DNA of 64,000 nt. It comes from Microcebus murinus (lineage: Eukaryota > Chordata > Mammalia > Primates > Cheirogaleidae). The notes beneath the pieces were generated by a model. It had not been told where the DNA came from and did not search any database. It saw only the letters and a list, made by a program, of their open reading frames with translations. The DNA lies in the NCBI RefSeq assembly GCF_040939455.1, contig NC_134115.1, positions 25,880,727 through 25,944,726 of the forward strand, read 5' to 3'. How positions within the stretch are numbered: the first letter of the stretch is position 1; each line of letters begins with the position of its first letter. This document shows positions 36,955-48,479 of this stretch, piece by piece. Made by a program: the position numbers and the translations under genes.

Positions 36955-37195
36955 CCAAGATACTTCATCTATTCTCTAATTCATTTGTTATTCATTCATT
37001 CAGCAAGCATTTATTTAATGCCTACTATCTGTTAGGCACTGTTATAAACAATGAGAACATAGCAGTACACAAAGCAGATGAAAAATCTCTGCTCATGAAG
37101 CTTATGGAAAGAGAGAGCAACAAACAAGAAAAATAAGTCAAATATATAACAAGCAAGGTGGTGATAAGTGCAGGAAAACTGCAGCACAAGAGCCT
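36955..37195 (+). repeat. L2 LINE remnant
   Basis: Clear L2 text: 'attcattcattcagcaagca', 'ctactatctgttaggcactg', 'agcagtacacaaagcagatg', 'gctcatgaagcttatgga', 'tggtgataagtgcaggaaa'. Confidence 0.75.
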
Positions 37196-37655
37196 AGAAA
37201 CATTTTTGGCTACAACCAACTCCCCTTAGATGGTAAAGTGTAAAGACATTGGGCTGATTGGGCTGATAAATACAGGAGTCTCTTGTAAACAATTCCACAT
37301 TAATAATTCTTATTAAATCTTACAAAGTTTCAAGGGCATGGGATATATTCTTGTTTCAGTTTGGCTCATTTTTAAGCTCATTTTCATGTGTTTTTTTTTT
37401 AAATATGTAGTTCCTTTTTTGCAGTTATGGTCAGGATTATAATCAAAGCTTATCAGCAGAAAAGTTATGTACATTTGAAATGTCTTCAATTGTGACATTT
37501 AATTTGGCATTAAAGTTATTATAAAAGCATATTAAGCATCAACGTTTTCTCTTTGAGAATAAGATTATAGTTATAGGAAACCTTATCACCAAGTAAGTGA
37601 TGATAGTACTTTCTCTTGTCATATTCTAAGATAACAGCTTTAAAACTAAACACAA
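37196..37655. other. Unassigned sequence
   Basis: About 460 bp, AT-rich; nothing recognised. Confidence 0.5.
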
Positions 37656-37658
37656 CTC

Positions 37659-37717
<59 letters not shown>

Positions 37718-37740
37718 CAGAGAGAGAGTGTGTGAGTGAG
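37656..37740 (+). repeat. (TG)n microsatellite with GA tail
   Basis: About 28 TG units with one CG interruption (near 37684), then a short GA-rich tract. Likely polymorphic. Confidence 0.96.
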
Positions 37741-38344
37741 TTACATTGCTGGACATTATACTTACATGGTTATGAGTAGGGAGAGGAAAACAGGCAAAGA
37801 GCCAGAAAAGCAAGCAATAAAAAGGCCCTGGTGTGTGGTCAGGCATGAAGTTGTAGCTTGAGCCTTTGGTGACTCCAGCAACAAGTTAATAAACCAATAA
37901 AATATGTGCCCATTTTAGGCACTCAGAGGCCAAAGCACTTGAAATAAAGTCATTTACATGACCAATTTCCCCTGAGTCAGGATCATACTCTTGTTTCCCA
38001 TGATGCCTTAAATATTTATCAGGGCCATCTGTACTATTGAAAAAATAATCTTCACAAAGTGCTCAAGACCACCTCCATACTCACTACTGTAAAATGGCAT
38101 TGAATAAAATGATCTTTAGTGGGTGGTAATCTATTTTTCCTCCCACTACCTCCCAAAACTGAAAGCCATAAACTGAATAGTAGATGCTCTTTATTTTTGT
38201 TATGAGTCAGCAGGTTTGGCAATTTCTCTATAGTCAGAAATATTCGCGGGAGATGAAGTAAGTTTCTATCTAAAAATATGAATGTTTTCGCAAAGAACAA
38301 CATGCATCTCTGAACAAGGCAATATTGGTTACAAAACACACCAG
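37741..38344. other. Unassigned sequence
   Basis: About 600 bp; a 95-codon minus-strand frame (38052-38339) shows no recognisable domain. Confidence 0.5.
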
Positions 38345-38990
38345 CAAAATGTTCTCAGGGTTCCAAAGTTTATGGATAGGTGGCACACTTAAAAGGTAAG
38401 AATTCACCCACAGGGAAATCACAGCAAGTGATTCGCATGTAGAATTCTGGGTTTAGTCCTCACCCACCACTTACTGGTTGAGTGACCTTGAACGTGTTGC
38501 CTTACTTTCTCAAGTCTCAGTTTCATTTGTAATAGTAAGATACTAAAAGTGCCTGTGTCCTATGATTGCTGTGAAAATTAAATGAGCTAACACGAGCAAA
38601 GGACAGGTTGAACATCTCTGATCTGAAAATCTGAAATGCTCCAAAATGTGAAAATGTTGAACACTGACAAGACTCCACAAGTGGAAAATTCCACATCTGA
38701 CCTCATGTACTCAAACTTTGTTTCATGCACAAAAATATTTAAAATAGTGTATAAAATTTTCTTCAGGCTACGTGTACAAGGTATATATGGAACATAAATA
38801 AATTTGGTGTTTAGACTTGGGTCCCATCACCAAGATATCTCATTAGGTATATGCAAATATTCCAAAATCCAAAAAATTCTGAAATCTGAAACACTTCTGG
38901 TCCCAAGAATTTTGGATAAGGGATACTCAATCTGCATTTGGAACACAACATAGAAAGTGCCCAACAAAAGTTAGTTATTATTATTTCAGA
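38345..38990 (+). repeat. MIR SINE split by a MER2 transposon
   Basis: First part 38345-38603: 'cacccaccacttactggttg', 'gagtgaccttgaacgtgttg', 'aaattaaatgagctaacacg'. Second part 38935-38990: 'catttggaacacaacatag', 'aagtgcccaacaaaag'. Joining them restores a continuous MIR. Confidence 0.8.
38604..38934 (+). mobile_element. MER2-like (Tigger family) non-autonomous transposon
   Basis: 331 bp with inverted ends caggttgaacatctctgatc and its inverse 'gataagggatactcaatctg'. Internal 'ctgaaatgctccaaaatgtg' and 'ttccaaaatccaaaaaattc' fit MER2 (Tigger, pogo-like). Expected TA duplications appear mutated (ga and ca). Inserted in the MIR. Confidence 0.85.
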
Positions 38991-38991
38991 G

Positions 38992-39168
38992 CAATGCTTC
39001 CCAATGTGTGGGCTCTGAACCAGTGCCTAAGCATCCCCTGGGAACTTGTTAGAAATGTAAATTCTCAGATTCCACCAACTAAATGAGAAACTTTAGGGTG
39101 GAACCCAGAACTCTGTTTTGACAAACTCGCCAGGTGATTCCGGCACATGCTGGCATTTAGAACCACAC
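38992..39168 (+). mobile_element. MER5A-like hAT element
   Basis: Body text 'cctgggaacttgttagaaat', 'attctcagattccaccaact', 'gtggaacccagaactctg', 'ccaggtgattccggcacatg' is typical MER5A. Flanking 8-mers tttcagag and ttatagaa share five bases, a decayed duplication. Confidence 0.8.
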
Positions 39169-39724
39169 TTATAGAATATAAAGTAAAACAGAAAATAAGT
39201 TATGTTACAATTTGTAATGAAGACCTTCTGTTTTGTGACTATTTAAATGTAAGATAGTGCTTGATTTTATTTTTTTCTAAATAACTAAAAAACATTAAAA
39301 CAACTTTAAAAAGTAGCTTGAGAACATTAGGATTTTTGTAGGATAACTTTTACCATCTTTTTTTTTTTTTTTTTACTTTGCCAGATAGGATACTTAATGC
39401 CACACAACCATGTTCCGAGAGATCTATGGTTAAATTGTGGCAGTGTGTTTTGCAAAGCCAAAGATACAGTGGAATAACTCATTTAAAAGCGGGAGTGCCT
39501 ACAGCATGGGTGATAATCATGAGATTGTACATCTGAACACAGCCTACTATTCGTTAGCCTTCACTGTTTCCATAGATAATATTGAGTGACAGGCTAGTTT
39601 GGACATGTAACACGGGATTTCCAAGTGTGCATTTTGTTGCTTGAGCCTGATCAGTAAGATGTGTATACAGTGAAAGGTAAAATCGCCATGTAGAACAAAG
39701 TGAACCAAAGTGTATATTTTTGTC
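39169..39724. other. Unassigned sequence
   Basis: About 550 bp with a T run at 39358-39374; no assigned feature. Confidence 0.5.
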
Positions 39725-40160
39725 ACTTCATCCTCCACATTGCTGCCATAGAGATTTTTCTAAAGTACATATGTAATCATGTCACTGCGCAGCTTAAAAG
39801 ACTTAAATGGCTCCCTGAAACCAGGCCTGTGAGAGCCTTTGTAATCTGGCACCTGCCAACCTATTACACGGACCCTAATCCTACAATTACGCTGCCTCTA
39901 TGAAGCCTTCCTTGACAGCCAACCCTCCCATCACTAGGGGGTTGATTCCTCCTTCCTCCAAGCTTCCCAAGCACTGTATGCATAGTTCTTACAGTAATTT
40001 TTACATGCCATTATAATAGTTATTTAAACGGCAGTCTCTCAACAAGACTTTTGCTTAACTTTTACTGACAGCAAGAAGTGCATTTTCATTTTTATGTTCC
40101 CAGCAGTTGGCATGAAGCCCAGCATAAAAGAGACAGTAAATAAATAAAGACTTTTTTCCA
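39725..40160 (+). repeat. L2 LINE 3' end
   Basis: Long L2 match in order: 'catgtcactgcgcagcttaa', 'tggctccctgaaaccaggcc', 'tctggcacctgccaacctat', 'aagccttccttgacagcc', 'ccaagcactgtatgcatag', 'agttggcatgaagcccagc', ending 'agtaaataaataaag'. Confidence 0.8.
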
Positions 40161-40926
40161 TGGGTCTAAAATGTGAGATCTATGCATGAACCAGAGAGCA
40201 GGCCAGGAAAACACAGCAATCACCTACCTCTCCACCCATATGAGGACCAAAATCTTTAAATTTTGAGAAAAGCTCTGCCACTTGTAATGTTCTGGTGGCA
40301 TTCTCATTATAGTAGACATGCTGTCCAAGACAGAGCATACTAGCTGTTGTCACTGTCTTCTGACAGCCACTACAACTCTCATGTCATTTAAGATATTTTG
40401 ACCCCAAAAGTTGACGTTGGACTGAAACCCCTCATTTTTATCCTGGGCTTTATTTCATGAGCTTTGTAGCTTCAAGACTTAATTCAAAGTAAAATAAACT
40501 GAGTGTGGCAGCTTAAAAGCAGCCTCCCCCACATTGTTGTCCTACCCAGTAATCCTCCTGGCCTCCCCGCTCGAGGATCATGATAATCATTCGCTCATCC
40601 ACCACCCACCACCCTCCATCTGACTTCCCTCCCAGCCCTGCCACCATTTCACACCCTTTCAGATTGGCAGCGTAGAATACTGTTCCTTCTCAACTTGGCT
40701 CTGCTCCGTGCCCTGGTATTTTATTCTTGCTAAATCATTTAGCCGGAAGCGTTTGGCCCTGGGTAGCTGGAACACCCAGCCAGCTATGTATCTAAGCCAG
40801 TTCCCTCCCCGGAGCACTCAAGGCTTAAGAGTTACAACACTGTGGATCAATTGCACACTGTTTGAGATTGTCCTGCTTGTTTGGTTGTGCATGCTTATCT
40901 CCCTTTCTACTATCATGGCCCTTAGA
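40161..40926. other. Unassigned, moderately GC-rich sequence
   Basis: About 770 bp. The part at 40520-40850 is C-rich and holds a 90-codon plus frame (40708-40980) with no recognised domain, whose end runs into the transposon. Confidence 0.45.
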
Positions 40927-41394
40927 CCTGAGGTCCCCAACCCTAGGGCTGTGGACCAGTACTGTTATGCAGCTTATTAGGAACAAGGCTGCACAGCAGG
41001 AGGTGAGTGGTGGGTGAGCAAGCAAACTTTCACGTGTATTTACAGCTGCTCCCCATCACTCGCATCACCGCATAAGCTCTCCTTCCTGTTAGATCAGCAG
41101 TGGCATTAGATTCTCATAGGAGCGCGAACCCTGCTATGAACTGCACATATGAGGGATCTAGGTTGCACGCTCCTTATGAGAATCTAATGCCGGATGATCT
41201 GAGGTGGAGCTGAGGTGGTGAAGCTAGCACTGGGGAGTAGATGCAAATACAGGACATCATTAGCAGAGAGGTTTGACTGCACAATAAATGCAATGTGCTT
41301 GAATCAACCTGAAACCACCCCCCACCAACTGGTCCTTGGAGAAATTGTCTCCCAGGAAACCAGTCCCTGGTGCCAAAAAGGTTGGGGACCACTC
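40927..41394 (+). mobile_element. Non-autonomous hAT element with internal palindrome
   Basis: Inverted ends: 'aggtccccaacc' at left and 'ggttggggaccact' at right. Flanking 8-mers cccttaga (40919-40926) and tccttaca (41395-41402) agree at 6 of 8. Inside, 'gcattagattctcataggag' (near 41103) is inverted as 'ctccttatgagaatctaatg' (41170-41189). A common mammalian non-coding element; exact family name uncertain. Confidence 0.8.
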
Positions 41395-41624
41395 TCCTTA
41401 CATCAAAAGATACATTTCGAGTGTTTGAGTGAACCAGAGCAGTGAGCAGGTACAGATGGAATTATAATAACCCCTCCCTGTAAGTGCTTAGCTCTTCAAG
41501 TTCTGTCTTGAGAAATTTATTGACAGTTCCCTGTTACTGATTCTGAGCTATCTGAGGCTCCTTCTTCCCTGAAGCTCTTTTCCAATGACCCATGGAAGCT
41601 TTGTCCTTGCAGGGCTTCTATAAG
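41395..41624. other. Unassigned sequence
   Basis: Spacer between the hAT element and the hairpin insertion. Confidence 0.5.
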
Positions 41625-41694
41625 GATCCTTCTATAGAAGGATCTCCCCATCACTCGCATCACCGCATAAGCTCTGGGGAGATCCCTTCTATAG
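41625..41694. other. Hairpin with a 32-bp copy of the upstream transposon
   Basis: 41644-41675 is identical to 41049-41080 (32 of 32 bp) from the hAT element about 600 bp upstream. It is bordered by an inverted repeat, ctatagaaggatctcccc (41632-41649) against ggggagatcccttctatag (41676-41694), one base gap, and by a perfect 20-bp palindrome at 41625-41644 (gatccttctatagaaggatc). This layout is not a known element and fits a templated repair insertion. Confidence 0.9.
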
Positions 41695-41774
41695 TATAAA
41701 TAAAGCACTTGACACACACCACACGCATTGTAAATATTTAACAAGTGATATTTATTAAGTAGTTGAAATGATAT

Positions 41775-42195
41775 TTATTAATGTAGTTGAATTTTGGAGG
41801 CTGTGTTAGTTGCAAAAACTAACTTAAAGCAACAGAAATATATTGTCTCTCAGTTCTGGAGGCCAGAAGTTCTAGACAAAATAGCTCTAGAAAAGAGTCT
41901 TTCCAGGCTCTTCCAGAGTCTGGGGGTTGCTGGCATTTCCTAGAGATGCAAGACTCATTTGTATAACCACCTTCTCGCTGTGTCTTCACATTGTCTTCCC
42001 TTTGTGCATGCTCATCTCTGTGTCCAAGTTTATCCTTTATCAGGACACCAGTCATATTGGATTAGGGCCTAATGACTTCGTTTTAGCTTTATTATCTCTG
42101 TGAAGGTTGTATTCCTAAACGACATCACATTCTTAGGTGCTGAGCTGGGATTTCAGCATAGCTTTTTGGGGGGCACAATTCAATCCATCACAGAG
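41775..42195 (-). mobile_element. MaLR LTR (MLT1 type), minus strand
   Basis: Reverse of MLT1: 'tctcagttctggaggccaga', 'tgtgtcttcacattgtcttc', 'caccagtcatattggattag', 'ggcctaatgacttcg', and 'cacaattcaatccatcac' at the far end. Same family as 35697-36316, opposite orientation. Confidence 0.75.
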
Positions 42196-44336
<2,141 letters not shown>

Positions 44337-44699
44337 TTAAAGCAAAGCTGTGTTAGCTGAAGATTGGTTTTTGTGTTTTGTTTTGTTTTGTTTCCATTTT
44401 CTATTTACGATGTCTGCTCTGCTAGGATACAAATCTCCACCCAAGTTCTCAAACATGCAGTGAAGACTGTTGCACATAAATGTCCTGTGAGAGCATTTTT
44501 TTTTTTTGGTATAATTTAAAGAAAAGGTGCTGGGTATGGCATTGGGTTCAGCAGGAGGTACAGAGAAGAGAGCGTGCATGGAAGCTGAGAGGCTAGGAAA
44601 GTGGCGTGGGTTCTCCCACAGGCAGGAACTAGAAGCCAACTTTGATCCGACATTAATCCCTGGAAAGGTATAGAAATCTCAGAGAAGACAGAGAACAGA
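44337..44699. other. Unassigned sequence with (TTTTG) run
   Basis: Holds a short (TTTTG)n run at about 44370-44392 and a T run near 44500. Otherwise unassigned. Confidence 0.5.
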
Positions 44700-45260
44700 G
44701 GGCCTGCGCTGACATCTGGGTTTTATTGCTGCTGCTGCTGTTGTTGTTCTTATTCCCCATCAGGGAGCCGACAGAACACAGACCACTCGGCTCCCAGCGA
44801 CATCAAAGGCGTGGTGGTCCCCTTCTGTCTGGGCGAGGCACTTGGGCTCTGTGTACGCCCCTGAGAACCACTGCCCTTTCTTCATACTCGGGGCCACGTG
44901 GTGAGAAGCTTGGAAAATGCTGCCACGTCCTGGGGCTGACGCCCGGGCAGCCAGGATCCCCTCGTGCCAGCTGCCACGAATGGCCACTCTCTGTCTTCAG
45001 CCTGATTCTAATAGAGGGTGAACAGCAGGAGCCCTGAAGGTGGCCCTTCCTTTTCCAGAAACTGAAATCTGTCACAGAGCACCGTGCCTGCACAGAGCCT
45101 AGTGAATCGGAGCCAATCCGCACTACTGCGAGGAGCGCGGTCTTCATGCCCCGCTGACCCGCTTGGCAAGAGTGCTTTTGTCCTGCCCCACGTGGACAGC
45201 ACTTGCATCATTCTTTCTTTCCTGTGGGTGAACGGATCTTGGCTAGCACTTTGGACAATT
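44700..45260. promoter_or_regulatory. CpG-enriched, GC-rich patch (candidate regulatory DNA)
   Basis: Unlike the AT-rich surroundings, this 560-bp stretch is GC-rich by eye and holds roughly two dozen CpG sites (for example 'gccacgtggtgag', 'gacgcccgggcag', 'gcgaggagcgcgg', 'gccccacgtggac'). Two CACGTG E-boxes are present (near 44894 and 45190). No repeat family recognised. It could be a small CpG island, an enhancer, or an unrecognised old repeat or exon. A short GCT/GTT trinucleotide run is at 44727-44750. Confidence 0.35.
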
Positions 45261-45924
45261 ACACGTGTAAAATGTGCTTCTCTAAAGAGGCAGCATTAGA
45301 AAGTCTTTCATAATAAACTTTTCTCATTAGGAATTGCCTATCTCCTTGTCCAAGAAGTCTCCCGCGTGCGGTTTTGTGATAGCCGCCCAAGCCCTTTGAT
45401 GTTAGCAGCAAAGCCCTTGGCAGTCTGGGTTTCAATTTGTGAAATTCAAATCCGCAAATGTTTACCAGGGTTGCTGGTGGTCAATGTGCCTTCCACACTA
45501 TTAGAAAATGAAGGTGGAATGAGAGATTTCCATGGTACATATGTACAAGCCACTCATAGTCAAGTGTCTCGCAGGCTTCTTATCAGAGATCCCAGTGGGC
45601 TTTCTTTTCTTTGTTCTTTTTCTATACTTTTTTTTTATTATTTCTTTAGTTATTTATGTAGTTTCTTCGAGGTAGAATGAAAGCCTTTAACATTTGAGTG
45701 TCATGGAGGCTTGCTGAGACACACCTCTTACCTGCTTAAAGATGCCCAAAGCAACTAAGTTAAACACGCAGTATACTCCACTTCCAGAAAGAACAGCATG
45801 TACAATTCCTTATCAGATGTTCTTACACTAAGTGCCTTTGACCATTTTTCTTCTTGGATGAGAAAGTAAGTAGCCCTGATCATTAAGGACATAATCTGGG
45901 GTGGTCATTAGCTCTCTTCACCAA
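45261..45924. other. Unassigned sequence
   Basis: About 660 bp. A 104-codon plus frame (45366-45680) ends in a Phe/Leu-rich low-complexity run and is not supported. Confidence 0.45.
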
Positions 45925-46262
45925 ACATCTCCCCTTCCTTTCTTCTGGGCACATGGTGGCATTGCATATGGCCTTCTGTTGAGTGGGGCAGCATGACTAG
46001 CTCTGGCCATTGAGTTAAGAGTGAAATAAGATGTATTGCTTCAAGGCTGGAGCATTGAATGGCTCATGAAAAACCTTCCAGAGCTATTTTTCCCTCTGCC
46101 CTAGTATCCAGCACCTTTTTCTGGTTGTATGTGTGCTCCACCAAACTTAGTCCTGCAAGGAAGGTGACACAGATGGATAAGTAGTAGGAACAGGAAACAA
46201 ACCCTCAGTGGCTTAAGCCACTAAAAGTTGAAGATTGTTTGTTACCATAACACAATCTAGTT
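45925..46262 (+). repeat. Ancient repeat 'B', copy 1
   Basis: Shares an ordered set of phrases with 52865-53214: 'ggccattgagttaagagtga' against 'ggccaatgaaatgcaactgg', 'tcaaggctggagc' against 'ctgggcagaagc', 'ttaagccactaaaag' against 'ttaagctgaaatttt', and 'gtttgttaccataacacaat' against 'tatttgtaaccacatagcat'. Class not settled (LTR or old LINE 3' end). Confidence 0.5.
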
Positions 46263-46975
46263 TGTCCTGATGGACACAAAACCTATGGCATAAAGGAAGG
46301 CAACCTCAGGATGAAGCCAACACTGTTGAAGGCAATATGGAAAAAATAAACAGGGTTCTTGCTATGACTAGATCAACACTCATCTGAAGGCCATTCAAAT
46401 GCCAGACTTGCCATTTATATGAAAAATAAATTTCCTTATCACTTAAGCCCATTTCAATCAAAACCACTTGAACTAATACAGTGGCTATGTCTCATATTAT
46501 GTGACCCCCTACAAGAGCCGTCTCTGAATGGAATAAGATGGGGCACCAGATCGTTGAGCAAATGGCATGTAGGCTGGTCAGTGGTCTATAAAGTAGCCAG
46601 ACATAAACACTCTGTCCAATGGGGACATCAGATGCAGGGAAGTGACCAGCCAAAATTAATATCATTTGGTTTCAAATCCTTCAGTGGGTCTATTGGCAGC
46701 AGCATGGGTAGTTGAATCAGAAGCAGAGGAGAACTGCACATCAGAAGGGAGGTGCGGAAGGAATTGGGGAGTACGTCTCCCTCCTCCCCAAGTTGCAGCA
46801 TGCCTTCAAATCATTTCAAAATTTCCACAACATTCCAGGGAAAAATTAGTTGAAAAAATTTAATCAAATATGAAATAGACATGATAACACATTACATCAG
46901 TCACAGACATTGTGGGACATAGTCAAAGTTTGTGTTTTCTATCACAGAGTTTAAAAAATCACGTCTTTCCCATTA
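46263..46975. other. Unassigned sequence
   Basis: About 710 bp. A 98-codon frame (46419-46715) could be decayed retroviral sequence given the LTR that follows, but I see no diagnostic motif. Confidence 0.4.
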
Positions 46976-47512
46976 TGATGGTGAAATAGGCCACCTCACC
47001 TCAAAATATGCTGATTTGACATACTGATTATTTTGAGCAAAAGGCACTAGAGAAATAGCAGATGCAGAAAGGGCCATCTGACCTGCCCCTTCTACCTAGA
47101 GTGAGCTATAAAGATGCCTTTGAGAAAGATGCCCTACACCAAGACAAGAAAATAACCCTTATTCAGAGACTGGGAATTGCTGCTGCAACGGACCTGCCCA
47201 AATAAGCTTACTAAACTAACCCTGTCTTCCACTGTCTTTACACCTCCCAAGTGATTTTCCCACAATTTACTGCCCCTAGTGCAAACCTCTTTGTCTTGTC
47301 CTTTCTTTGCAAATTTATCATTTCTTTGTCTAAAAGGTATTGAAGCTTTCTGCTTTTACCATTTTTGGGGGTCTTCACTCTCTTGTGAGGGTCCCCATGC
47401 ACATGTAAAAATTAATAAAAAGTCTCGTGTTTTTTCCCTGTTATGGTAATTTAATTCTTAGATCCAGCCGGAGATCCTAAGGGGACAGAGGGGAATGTAT
47501 CCTTCTCCCCAA
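46976..47512 (+). mobile_element. ERV1-like LTR
   Basis: Starts TG (46976). U3-like body with 'ccatctgacctgccccttct', a TATA-like 'aaaaggtattgaagc' near 47331, AATAAA at 47414-47419 followed by a GT-rich stretch, and a U5-like end 'taattcttagatccagcc' near 47450. The order matches LTRs of class I endogenous retroviruses. Family not assigned; no internal genes recognised. Confidence 0.55.
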
Positions 47513-47529
47513 AAATAGAAATTGGAAAA

Positions 47530-47935
47530 AAATATTATGAGTATGCTCTATTGCCCCCACCCCATCATATTGGGCAGCCCCTGTCCCTGCCATCGCCATG
47601 TTAAGAACTGGGGTGGGGGAGGGGAGGTGCTTAATGGAGGGGCAATAAGGAGCAAGTGACTAAGGTCTGCACCTGCCACCATCAAGGCTACAAGACAATC
47701 AACCAGAGATAAGCAATGTCCTTGCTGGCTAGCCTGCTCAAAAATACAAATCAGTCTCTGGGAAGCCCAGCTTTCCAACTGTTCCTGTTTTTCTGAGATG
47801 CTGGCTTTGGGTGGAGATTGCCAACTTCCTTATTCCACTTGTGTCCTTTCAATAAACCCCTCTCCATGACAGTGATTCAGATGTTTCTCTCTTCTTTGTA
47901 AACTGAACACTATTTTAAATAAATATCCAATTTTT
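47530..47935 (+). repeat. Second LTR-like unit (weak)
   Basis: Includes a G-run-rich patch at about 47611-47630, 'gataagcaatgtccttgctg' near 47709, and AATAAA at 47851-47856 followed by 'cccctctccatgacagtg'. The polyadenylation-like layout suggests another LTR. Weak. Confidence 0.35.
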
Positions 47936-48087
47936 CCAACTAACTGTCTCAAAAGAAAATCTATCTTCTCTCTAACGAACTTTACTCACGTTTTTTAAGT
48001 GAAAAAAAAAAAGTCTTTTCTCCCAAAGCAACATCATTTAAACAACCGTGACCCTAGTCTGCAAGATAATAGTTGTATTGTTTGTTT

Positions 48088-48103
48088 CCACCAGATGGCG
48101 CTA
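48088..48103 (+). promoter_or_regulatory. CTCF-type binding motif
   Basis: The 16 bases ccaccagatggcgcta match the core CTCF consensus CCASYAGRKGGCRS at all 14 positions. It lies in otherwise unassigned sequence 400 bp upstream of the mariner relic. CTCF anchors chromatin loops; occupancy cannot be judged from sequence. Confidence 0.65.
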
Positions 48104-48479
48104 TTGCCAGTTCACGCACCCAGTGTCCTGGGAAATTTAATCTCGTTCCTGAATAAACATCAACCAACTGCTTCACAAAGGCAATTGTTTCTCCCCCTTC
48201 CTGAGAAGTCACCACTGTTTTAACAACTACCATCCCCCTACTGACCCACTGGACTCTTAACTGTCTCTGCAGGTTTATTAAGTATCAGACATTAAGCTAA
48301 GCCCTGGGCATGCAATGGGGTCCTCCAGTCATTCCAGGCACTAGAATCTATTAGGTTATTAAGTATAGAATGTCCAATTTCCTTAAGTTCTAAGTTTGAC
48401 AATTAATATCTCTGACATTTCACTTTGACACTTCTTGTTTTTTTGTTTCTTTATTATTGTGAAGGTACATCCTTATTCT
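48104..48479. other. Unassigned sequence
   Basis: About 375 bp; a weak L2/MIR-like phrase near 48280-48320. Confidence 0.45.

Noticed and set aside
37646..37846. Minus-strand frame rich in Thr-His repeats
   Set aside because: Translation of a TG microsatellite.
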